Shown here: piece after piece, positions 1 to 11,900 of the stretch
How positions within the stretch are numbered: the stretch's first letter is position 1
Layout: each line of letters starts with the position of its first letter
From: Zoroaster sp. YZ-2022
Taxonomy: Eukaryota; Echinodermata; Asteroidea; Forcipulatida; Zoroasteridae
DNA: 64,000 bases
Assembly: GCA_029582265.1 (NCBI GenBank)
Contig: CM055837.1
Location: 13,968,777-14,032,776 of the forward strand
Direction: 5' to 3'
The notes under the pieces: generated by a model
The model's database searches: none
What the model was told of the DNA's origin: nothing
What the model saw: the letters and a program-made list of their open reading frames with translations, nothing else
Position numbers and translations under genes: made by a program

Positions 1-420
1 AGCACTTAATTGTTTTATCAAGAATAGAGGTTGCTATTCTGCTTGTCTACATATATCTCCATAATATGTTTAGAAGTGTTAACACAATGTAGGAGGCACT
101 TAGACAGCACTACAATGGAAGCCCTTGTATTTCTTAAGGGCATCATTACATACGCTATGTGGATCTGAGAACACAAGATATCCACACAATGTAGGTTCTT
201 GAGATGCTACGTGGACTTACACACATCCACACAATGTTTTCAGGAATTAGAAAATCTCAATTTTATCAAAAAGGAAGTATTTTAGTATTTGTCATTATTT
301 GTCACAAAATGGAATAGATTAAAAAAGAATATTCAGTGCAAATGGCAATGGTTTGAAGAATGTGTTTTTCTTAACTACACGAGAAATAAAAGAATGTCCA
401 CAGATCAGTACATGTATGTA
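1..420. other. No recognised feature (probable PAXBP1 intron 5)
   Basis: AT-rich sequence; only the short motif CCACACAATG recurs. No exon matching PAXBP1 was found here. Confidence 0.4.
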
Positions 421-554
421 GTACAAACAGGTGTGTGTACTTGCACTGCAAACTGACCGAGGACTTGTATACCATAGCTGCCAACATGTACAAACAGGTG
501 TGTGTACTTGCACTGCAAACTGACCGAGGACTTGTATACCATAGCTGCCAACAT
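421..554. repeat. Perfect two-copy tandem duplication, 67 bp
   Basis: 421-487 and 488-554 are identical, starting GTACAAACAGGTGTGTGTAC. Confidence 0.9.
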
Positions 555-1328
555 TTCAAAATTCCAATTCGTAATGAAACTGACCAAGACATAACAATTT
601 GTATTAAAACTAAAATGATGGTCAAGATGACCAACTGCAAATAAATCACACAAAAACCTACTACATGTACATGTATGTACGTAAATCACCGTATTTCTTG
701 GTGTAAAACTATCCTTTGGTTTTTGAAACCATTCAACACTAATACAAGGTGAATCCTAAAACTTCTCTCACTTCCGATTGCATGTTTACACAGTGGCGGG
801 CGCCATGATGAAACCGTAGGCTCTTGGCTGGTTCCTGTTTATTACCCATTACTACATCGCACAAATTGGTACCCCGACAAACAAGGTATCGATACTACAC
901 TAACTGACATCCATAATGCTTGGTACATGTGTAATTCATAACTTATTTATTATAGCACACTACGAAAATATTCGGTATGGGTACCGATTCTGATTTTTAT
1001 GATCGTTATACGTGATTTGACCTGATTGCTCATAAAAATGGTACTTTATCAAGGGTGTTTTTTTGTTGTTGGGCAGAAAACTTGAAATTCGTAATTTTTA
1101 AAGAGCAATTCGTACTTTTGTAATTCCTTAAAAAATTTGTATTAAGTACGAAAAAAATTGTAATAGTGGCAGCTATGTTATACATGTAACAATGGGTCCT
1201 CGGTCGCTGGTTCCAGATAATCCGATTAGTTGAAACATGATCATGTGAGGGAATATGCACATTACTGCATGTACCAGCTATTACATAAAGCTGGTATGCT
1301 ATACGTGAATTGAACAAATCAGAGTGCA
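555..1328. other. No recognised feature
   Basis: AT-rich, no convincing ORF, splice-bounded exon or inverted repeat seen. Confidence 0.4.
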
Positions 1329-2435
1329 CAGTGGGGCATTGGGTGGACCATCTTAAAATGCTTTAAAACTGCTTTTGTTAGATAGGGAAGACTCTGGGGG
1401 TCATTTTGCTCTTTAGATCACCTCTCTAGCTCTTCAGGAACCATTTGTATTGCATTTTAAAGGTCAGGAAAAAAACCATTTACAATAGATTTACAATAGA
1501 TTTAAAAAATTTTAATTAAAATTCTCAAAACAAGCTGTATATCTTTTGATGGTTTCTACTTATCCTTGAGGCATCTATTGGTCATAATATATCAAATTTA
1601 ACCTAATTTCAGGTCAGAAGTCCACAATTTTGGGGGAATTTTTATTCACCAAAAAATTCAACTGATTTTTAAGGGCGACTGGATAAAAAGTGACAATACT
1701 TTTTTTGCCACACTCCGCCACAGTTGTGGATACTTTTAAAATGATTATTGATGTGTTTTGAACTAAATATCAAAGAATTGTTTTGGACTACCTTGCAGTT
1801 TTTGAGAATTTTTTTGTTTGTTAAAGTTGCGCCCCTTGGCCGGATTTTGCCAAGAATTGGGGCTGAAAATCGTCAAATCTGGGAAATTTGAAAAACATAG
1901 CAATGTCCTATGACTCTAATAGCTACAAAGAAATAGAATGAACCAATCATGAATACACGGTTTTTAACCAGTTCGCGTCGGAGGCCGTGTATACACACAA
2001 TTTTTTTTTGCACCACGGATCGGAGAGCGTCTATACACGCCAGAGGAAACTCCGGAATATTTGTACGCATGCTCGGTTGACGTGGCAACGAGCCGAGTGT
2101 ACAGTGACATGCTCGGTAGACATGGCCACGTGCTGTGGAAGCTTCCATTAACGTGTTTGTGTGGGGAAAAGAAACCCGCACAGGGGCCCAGAAAAACTTT
2201 TTTATTCCCGACGCGAACTGGTTAAATAAAATTGAAAAAAAAAGAAAGAAAAAAAATCAACCATGAATGCACATAGCTTTTTATAAATCTAACAATATCT
2301 CCAAAATGAGCAGTCTGATGATCTCTAAACATGTTTAAAACAACTCCTGGGGCAAAATTACCCCTAGGGGGCTATCTTAGGCCTAAAATTGAAAATTAGT
2401 CTCACGTCCCCCTTAACCCCCAAAATGCCCCACTG
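1329..2435. mobile_element. TIR element of about 1.1 kb, hAT-like
   Basis: Ends are CAGTGGGGCATT and AATGCCCCACTG. Flanking 8-mers are only loosely alike (AGAGTGCA / TCAAGTGT), so the superfamily is uncertain. A TTAA-flanked element is nested inside at 1964-2225. Confidence 0.55.
1964..2225. mobile_element. TTAA-flanked MITE, 262 bp (piggyBac-like)
   Basis: TTAA at both ends; inverted ends TTAACCAGTTCGCGTCGG and CCGACGCGAACTGGTTAA are perfect over 18 bp. Nested in the 1329-2435 element, so it is younger. Confidence 0.75.
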
Positions 2436-2824
2436 TCAAGTGTAGAAATTTGTTTTGCAAAACATTGGAATTTTTTCAATGAAAATTACTCAAAAATTTA
2501 AATGCCAAAAAGATGAGAATAACAGTTTGATACTTGATCTTTGCCACAGGAAAAACAGCTTAAGGGTCATGGGCCTGGGCAAAATGGATCAAGCTGATTA
2601 TGACAATGATAATGTCCTCCTTGGTATTTATTTGGTGCTAAAAACTACATGACAAACTTTTATCAATAAAAGGGCAAGTATCCAAGGTTATTTTTGAGAC
2701 CAAAAGTCTTTTGCTTTGAATTGTGTACTATTTATTTTTATTTTATTTAATGTTTTGTATATGATGTCTGACTGACAAACCCAACCCAACCCAAACATAA
2801 ACAAATACAACAGACTATAAATAC

Positions 2825-2923
2825 CGACTTGCGGTACACTGGTGCCTTTCTTGATTTGCTCCTGTTCCCATCGCAGCATCTCCTCATTATGGTCTTTATC
2901 ATTATCACTTTCATCATCTGCAT
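2825..2923 (-). CDS. PAXBP1: PAXBP1 exon 5
   Basis: The acceptor is CTCCTTGTAG and the donor GTCG|GTATTT. Encodes NADDESDNDKDHNEEM then LRWEQEQIKKGTSVPQV, matching human LSRWEQEQIRKGINIPQV. The following intron runs off the window. Confidence 0.92.
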
Positions 2924-5900
2924 CTACAAGGAGTAATAGGGAAGATGGTTACAGTGTATGGATCATAATATAATCAAGGGATTGCTCCGAGTTCTTGGTG
3001 GTTCGATGGAATGGCTGGATGGAATGTGATTGGATAAGACTCCAATCACATGCTGACATTTCTTGAGCCGTTTCCAGAGCCCAACTGTGTTCCAGGCAGT
3101 AAGCAGATTGCTGCAGTTGTTTCCTATAAAAACAAGATGAAGACATTTACATGAAAGAAACTAAAAGGACATAAAATTACACAATTTAACAAAATATTGT
3201 CTGAAAAATGATTAAAACTTTGTATATTACACAACACATTTGTGGGCACCATTATTTAATAGATGTACATGTATGGAAAGACCTGTTAAAATAAATTAAT
3301 AAATGGTCAAGGTCACCTTCTGATTGAGGCCAAGAACTCTCCAAGCATCAAACTCTTATTCCTGTGTCATTTTTGTTTTCAAAATGTCAATATTAAGTCA
3401 TTTACATTAAGAGCCTGAACAAAACTGAAAAATTCCTATATATGGGACAAATGAAGCATCAACTTAGCATATGGGTCAAAGTGATGTGAATACAAACTTC
3501 TACACTCTGATTGGTTAAATCCCTGAGTTGTGTATCAACATAATAATAGCTGATGTACAAAGCACAAATATACTTTGATGATTGGTCTTTATCACAGTTT
3601 ATACATAGGATGCCGGCCTGCATCAGACACATAATCAAGTTTCAGATTGTAACTATCATGGGCATTTAGTAATAATAAACAAAGTTATTTAAATACAAAG
3701 TTAAAGATTGTTTAACTTACCATTTGTGTGGTGTTATCATTCCATGTATTATTATACTCTCTTTATGTTAAATAACCATCACTCAATAAAGTATTTCTAA
3801 AACAGGATTGATAATTTCAATGTTTTTGTGTTACCTTTGCATCATCTCCCATGACTCATAGAGGGTTTGATTGAATATGGTATTGGTATTTCAGTATCTT
3901 AATCAAAGACACACTTGGTACATATACCTTATAATATTACACCTGACCTGACCAACACCTGACCAAGTCCATACAGGGTCAGTGTAACACTCAGCACCAA
4001 CTGAATTCACAACTTGTCAATTCAACACCCAAAGAAGTAACATCAATTGGTCACAATGGCAAAGTTGGCATTATGACACAGTGTGGGGTTGACTGCTTGA
4101 ATTCTTCATAGCTACATGTACATTGGCAAAGTACCATAATGACTGACAATTCATTGCCCATTATTCTGTACTTTCTAATAGGAAATTGTTTCAATTGAAG
4201 CATGAACGTATAAAGGGTGACATAACATGAGAAATAAACAACTGCATACTTTCATCAATTGCTTCTTGCATACGTTGTCGACTCGTTGAATGTTTGACAG
4301 TAAAACTCATCCTGCCTTCTTCATCACTCTCGCTACAGTCATTATCATCATCACGTATCAATCGAGATTCATCACGCCCACTTGCTTTGTTTCCAGTGTT
4401 GCTATAGCGTTGAGTGTCATCCAAGGGAACGTAGTCTCCACCTGTACCAAGTTCTCTGGCCTTCTGTCTTTTTTTACGAGCAGCAAAGATGTAAGCCGCA
4501 TCTGGAATCATTCCTGCAAATACAGAGTTTCACCACTATAAATAAGGAAGTGTCCAAAACTGAGAAGTTACACTTGTAGGCCATGGTTACTGACAGCTTT
4601 CCTAATTGTTTTCTTTGACTGCGGCTAAAACCACACATCACAAATATCTAACCACAATAAGATATTACTAAACCATGGCTAAACACGGATTTAGACACAA
4701 TATATCAAATGCAGAGAAAATAACCACAAAACTATTCCAGCAAAACAGCAAAACTTAAAACAGCAAAAGTGTAGATAAAAAAAACTAACTATTTGAGACA
4801 TGGAATGACTGGTTGAAGTATTTCATACATGGGATATATTATTAACCCTCCTAAAGGTTTAACAATCAAAGACACTCAAATTTTGTATGTCTCTCTTAAC
4901 CCATTGACTTTGTGCAGTGCACTCAAATAAATGCAAGGACATGTGGCTATGGTAGGAGGTCAAACCAAAACCACTCAACTGTGTCGTGGCCGAGCGGTCT
5001 AGCTTACCGGATTCAAGTTCTGGTGTTAGCAACAGAATGTGGGTTCGAATCACGGCCATGACACTTGTATCCTTGAGCAAGACACTTAATCATAATTGCT
5101 TCTCTCCACCCAGGGGTTAAATGGGTACCTGTGAAGGCAGAGTTGGTTTGCTCTATATGCGCTAGAAATGGCAGCAATTGAGCTGTATACTCCCCAGGGA
5201 GCTGAGATGGTTTCAGGAATGATTTATGAGCCTTATGAGCAGGGATAATAATATAATGCGCCTTGAGCACCACTTAGTTGGTGGATACGTGCGCTATATA
5301 AATCCACACATTATTATTATTATTATTATTATATGAGTCTGCAGTACATACACAGCTCTGTGTGACTCTGCATATAACTTATGTAGGACATACACAAGTG
5401 TGTTTGACTTTGCCACTAACTCCAGCACAAAAATACACATGTGTGAACAACTGGCAATGCAACCAAAATTACTCAAGTGACTGTCTGTGGGTGCGGTGCT
5501 TACTGGGCCAAATTTCAGCCTGGGCATAGGAGGTAACCTTAACTCTCTAGACAACAAAGGCAGTTGGAGGATTTTGAAGGATTTTTATTGTTCACTAACA
5601 ATGCTTAGGGAGTTAGGGTTAATAAAGTGAGTCAAATCTTAGTAATTTTGCCAAAGCCAAAGTAAAGACATACATGAATGTAGTCGTAGGCCTGAGGATA
5701 TCAACTTTTTTTGTTAACCGATAATTGTCGGCCATGATATTGTTGATATACATGTACAATATTATCATCTCAATACATAGATTTTTTTCCAAACACAATA
5801 ACAATGCCAACATTAAACAATCTTGGACACTGAAATATGAACTACTTTTACATCAAAGTACTACTTAATTCCTTACAGCAAAAACCAAAAACAAAAACAA

Positions 5901-8900
5901 AACAAAACTCAAATGCAACATCTTTTCGAGATGGATGTAAACATTATCATAACATTGACAACATGTTACATGCACATAATATTTGGCACATATTTAATGT
6001 TTTCTACTTATAGACCAATGGAACAAATATTTAGGTTGGTCAAGCATGTATAAATTATATAATAGATACATTGATATGAACCCACCTTACCCATCAACTA
6101 ACAAAGTTTGATCATATATTAACCCTCCTATGTACAGTGCAGTTTGCCATAGAATTGTCAGACCTTTCAAAACCTTTCAAGTTTGCTGTACTGAAGGGTT
6201 TTGAAAGGTGAGAAAACTGTCTGACAAAAGGGACCTATGAAAGGTTTCGAAAGGTGAAACAACTCTCTGAACAAACTGGTGTTGAAATGTTTCAATACCT
6301 TTCAAAGTGTATTGAAAAGTGTGGTAGTTCAGTAGCAACAAATTCTGGAGGGTTTTAAAGGGTTCATTATTGATAGCCATTTTGCCAGTAAGCAGATTTT
6401 GAAAGGTTTTGAAAGGTTTTGAAAGGTCAAACCATAGGAGGGTTAACAGTATTTGAAAGCCCATTTTGTTTGAACCAGTAATTGATTTAATATTCTTACC
6501 AGGAGCTATAACAGGCACTTGTTCTTGTAATTCTTTCCTATCCTCTTCCTCTAAAGCTGCTGCCTCTGCATCCATGCCATTCAAGATCATTTCCTTGCTA
6601 AGTTTATGCTTATCTGTTATACCATTGCCTGAAGTACAATGTGACAAAATTACAGTCAGTGCATACATGTAGGACAGCATTAATTAATGAATTTAAATAA
6701 GACTTGTAGCTATGCAAGGTGAAAAAGTATCAGTTTGCGTAACACTCCTGAAGATGATCAGAGTATACGGATCGAAACGTTGAATTGTAGCCAACCGGTT
6801 CTTTTCAGAACTCCTACTATATTTCCTACTCAAAAAAGAATTTCTACATGGTGTAGCTGCAAAGTCTTTACTAACTAATTAATGAGATAAATTACGAGAT
6901 GAGATGATGATGATAGAAGATGACTTTGGATTATTAAGTAAATGACTTCTCCCCATGACATCTTTTACATTTAACGTGATGTCATCATTCAATTCCAAAA
7001 ACCCATATGCAGAGATGCCAACATTGAATTCCAAAAAAGAGTAGCATCTATTGAAAAAAAAAAGGAAAAAAAAAATGCATGTCCGGATTTTGGGCAATGT
7101 CAGCGCCGCACTCGGTGTGAACCCCGCTGGCGGTAGTGGGACTGGGGGCAGAGTAAATTGGAGGAAAATACTCAATGAAAAAAATTATGAAATTATAACA
7201 ATGCTAGACGTATCTTATCTTAAAAAGCTCACAATAATGATCTTCCGAATTAGTAATCCATGCATCAGTCACGTTAGAAATTTTGATTATAATATTAACT
7301 GTTCTCTTTCTTGGGGTCTCGAAGGCAAATAACACATTGATAGCCTTAGCTTGGCTAGCCCTAGCTCACCTGGGCCCAATTTCATGGCGCTGCTTACCAC
7401 AGAATTCTGCGCCACGGCGCCATAAAAAGCGTGTGATTCTGTGCGCCAGAAGCGCAGAATTCCGCAGTAAGCAGTGCCTGCATGACACTGCACTGAAGTC
7501 GGACTTGCAAAGAAGCCGAAATTAAAGGTAATGCCGTCGTGAGCACAATTATGCGCGCATGTACACTGCATACACAAGCTACCTCACAGACAACCTCATT
7601 CCCCACGGGTATGCTCATTATTCCCCATTATGTAATAGAGATCAATAGTGCGATCTTGCAAATAATGTACAGATGTATAGGCAGGGTACATGTGGTAGGT
7701 AGGCAGTCGAATCCAGCGCTCGGCGCTTAGTGTGTGATACGTGCATAATCGTGTGAATCGCCGCTAATCCCGCTATCGCCGCTTTTACCACCACTGCGGT
7801 TTATATTTAAAAGGTTGTTTTGTTTTTTCATTTTTAAAATCATTTTTCATTATTTTTATTTCCACTTAATAGTTCATTCATTGTTTGCTTGTATTGTAAC
7901 TATATACAATTATACTGGGGCGGCTTGTTTAGCGTATTTCAATGAAGTATTATCGTAGGGTCGTATTCACGGCTCAAAATCGTATTTGCTACGCCCAAAT
8001 CGTGTATGTTGGCATCTCTGCATATGTATATGTACTAGTGGAATCAGTTCTAATTAACATTCCAAAAATGCAAAAAAAAAAGAAAGAAAAAAAGAGAAAT
8101 GAAGCTATTGTTAAACCCAGCATACGCAAAAATAACATGCAAGTTTTATTATTATTTTCAGTAAAAAATCTTTCAACACAGGACCACTAAATAAAACTTA
8201 TTTTAACTGTATTCTAAACCCCAAAAATATATATTTGTTTATCTTTAAAAAGTTGGTAGGCTCGTCAATATTGGAAATAACATTTTACATCACAATTTGT
8301 GGGTAAAACATGAGTTGTTAAGAACATGCCCCTAAAAACCTCACAGATCACAATGGTTTGACATTATGTAATCAGCAGCATAATCAGTAAAGGCAACACA
8401 ACCGTGTGTTGCCAATGATGTGTACAACCATTGTTAAGGTTTTTCAGTGGTGAAAACAGGAACAAAATCATTGTTTTCAATTGAAATATACTTCATAAAA
8501 ACAAACACAAAGAAACATTTGTCAATACACACATCACACCAAATCTATCAATCTAGATTATACACTGTTTTATTTCAGTAATAATAATAATAATAATAAT
8601 GATTTGTAGCGCGCACATATCCACCCTGCTGGGCGCTCCATGTGTGTGCTAACATACCCTTAGTGCCTGACTCTGATGTATGTTTGACTGTGGTGTCCTT
8701 GACTAGTTTAGCCACTTCCTCACGGTGTTTCTCTTTCCTTGCTCTTTCCCTGAGTTTCTTGGCAACCTTCTTACTGTGACTCGATTTCCTGATTTGAAAC
8801 ACTTCTCCTTCTGTTGAGTAATCACATTTGAGAAGAACATGGTAAGGAAAACAAATGTTTTCGGTTACACTTACAATTATTAATAATTTTGTATCACTTA

Positions 8901-11900
8901 CCTGTCAATCTTTTCCTACATAAGATATTTGTATATTTTTATGAACCTCAATACTGCATTGATATAAATAATACAATTATGTAGGTCAGAGGTGGATCAC
9001 AAAATATTATTGTTCAAATCTTTTTCTCTTGTTATTATGTAAATTGATTGTCAGTACATGCTAATGATGTATTATTGCTAGTCCCATTCTAGGGCCAATA
9101 CACTGGACTTCCCTCCATATCCTTGGCAACACCAAAAAGTACAAAAAAAGAGGCGATTTCTTCAACTTTTCATTTACTAATTATTACAATCTAAAATTTT
9201 GTGATTAGGTAACCTTGCCCAAGCAGACACTATTGGCAGGAAGTTCACTTATGAAATCGGTAATTTTTGTGAAATTTCACCACACAGAAAGGTTCACTTG
9301 CATCTACACTGTACCGTACATGTAGTTTAAGATTGCGTTTAGTTCTAGAAACTAGCTTCACGCTTCAAGCACCCTAATCCCAGCAGGCTGGCACACTTCA
9401 TGTAGGTAATAGACTTCTGGTCATAATAATTAGTAGCTCTATCAAAAGTTTTAAAAAAAGGGGGGGCTTGAGAATGGTACTCAGTCCAACCCAAAAGACA
9501 CAAAATTAAAATCACTGACATAGTTATTCATGTTTACTGTCTTTTTAATGTTTTTATAAATTTCATTATGTTCATTGGATTAGTTTTCCAGTTATATTTC
9601 CTTTTCAAAAAGTATTGTCACAGTTTTTTAAAGGGAAACAGTCCAAAGCTGAGTCACTGAACTTTTCAGCGAATGGACAATGTGACACATTAAAAAAATG
9701 TGGTGTGTGTTGCAACACACATGTCATTTTCCTACACGATACCGCCACAATGTCAATGGCTAATGACTCAGGTTTCAGGGTATGTATTTCCCATGATGAT
9801 ATCTGATAATAAGAAACTTGGGCTGTGTGTTTTCGAATAATTTGGTAACCAGATATTCAAATGTTGATTTCGATCGAATATTCGATATTCGAAGGCTGCC
9901 GATTGGTAATTGTACCACGTGATAAAAATGAACACGCACAATACGGTGGAGACGAAAAATGTACTGAACATAATGTCACTCATGCCTCGTCGACATCATA
10001 TAATCAGTCCACGTGGAAAAAAACGCAACAACAACAATCTGGGGATTTGGAGACTGATCTCCATATTTTGCATTTCAACAAGGCGAACTGGATTCCTGTT
10101 TGAACGAAGTTCCGAAGTCAGTTACTGTGTTGCAGAGCCTTTTAAGTGCCAAAATTACCTGAACGGTGATTCATAGTGAAGGTGATTCGTGGTGCCCTAT
10201 CAGCATGTATACAGAAATGGATATGGATGATGATAGACATATACTTCAAATTATTCCAGGATATTCATTTCATCAAAAATCAGGCATTTTTGGTATACGA
10301 TGACTTCCTCAGTCATGTCAGTCTGATCTTGTCAACTCCCCCATTAGTGACCAACACGGTTATTGTACATGCGCAGTGGCAACTATAATAGGAGCCCTTC
10401 TACATGTATATTCTGAAGGGGATGATTTTTTTTAAAGGGAAATAAAGTCCGAAAACCATCATAAAAGTGGATTTTAAAGATAGTTTTCGCTTTCTGTACC
10501 CCCAAAAATCGATAGAATAATTTTTTAACTGGTTAGTGGTTGCAAAAAAATGCACCAAAAAGCCTTAATAAGTGGCGGTCGGATACGACATTCTTTCCAA
10601 AGATCTGTGAAAGTGTGATATTTGTCATATTTGGATAGAAAAGTGGCGGTTGTATTCTACATTCTTTCCATCATATTGTGAGGAATGCCAGTCAACTCAC
10701 CCCCTGGCAAACTCGCCCCTTACAATCTCGCCAAGCCTCAAAATTAAATTTTTTTTTCACTTACCCAGCACTTACCCACCCTTGTATTTTTACTTAACAG
10801 TTACCCATTTCCAAAAGTTTCTTCTAAGCAAACAAAAAACACCACATATTTGTACTAACGTTAATCACACCTTGCAGTATTTTGACTCTAGCTACACTGT
10901 ACATACAGTTTACATGTATGATCATAAGACAACTCGACCCATGTGACAACTCGACCCACGAGACAACTCGACCTTGTGACAACTCGTGACATAAACACAT
11001 GTTAAAAATGTGTAGGGCCTAATTATATGCCTATTTTTGATCATTTTATAGCCCTTTTAAGGTTTATTATTTGAATGGCATTCAATAAAATATAATATAA
11101 ATTTTTTTTTATACATTTGGACTTTTTTATTTAATATATATTTTCCCCGGGGATTAGGTATATTTACTGTAACAACGGGTCCATAAAGCAACACACCGTC
11201 GTATGAATTATCATTAAACTTCAAGTCCTAAAAACTAATTTCTCCAGCGTGTGTATTACGGGGGAAATGATTGAATTTGTGCTAGAACTTTAGCCATTCT
11301 TGGTGCTACAATAAGCCTAGTGATCTTTTTTCGAGGGAAAATGATGATCCACTTCTAAGCAACGATAAATTGGGTCGAGTTGTCCGTGTCGAGTTGTCAC
11401 GTAGGTCGAGTTGTCACGTAGGTCGAGTTGTCTCGTGAGTCGAGTTGTCACAAGGTCGAGTTGTCTCGTGGGTCAAGTTGTCTCGTGGGTGGAGTTGTCT
11501 CGTGGGTTGAGTTGTCTGGATTGAGTTGTCCGTGTCGAGAACTTTGTCACATGGGTCGAGTTGTCTTAACCCCACATGTATGCATACTTTCACAGCACCA
11601 TCAGTGACCGGCGGTCCTACTAAAAACAGACAACTCACGACAACTCACGACAACTGACAACACGTTCTAAATGCACTGAAAACTCAAAAATAAAGTTATA
11701 AATATGTTTATAAGAGACAGTGGCATACATACATGTACAGGGTTTCAGTTTTTGGAAAAAGTGGTTTTAATTAGCAATAAAAAATGATTTTCTTCGCTGC
11801 AGTAGTATTGACCGCCATCTTGCTTGCGCAACACAAAAGGACTGTAATTTATTATTTGTGGGCCCATGCCAGCAGGAGGGAAGGGAAGTCTTTTGTTGTA

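Noticed and set aside
2949..3146. Minus-strand ORF near PAXBP1 exon 5 as a further exon
   Set aside because: No similarity to PAXBP1, and exon 5 already joins exon 4 in phase.
4981..5055. tRNA-Leu genes at 4981, 39952, 40138, 48302 (minus) and 57084
   Set aside because: Each is the head of a SINE with a conserved body and (ATT)n tail; the acceptor stem is not properly closed.
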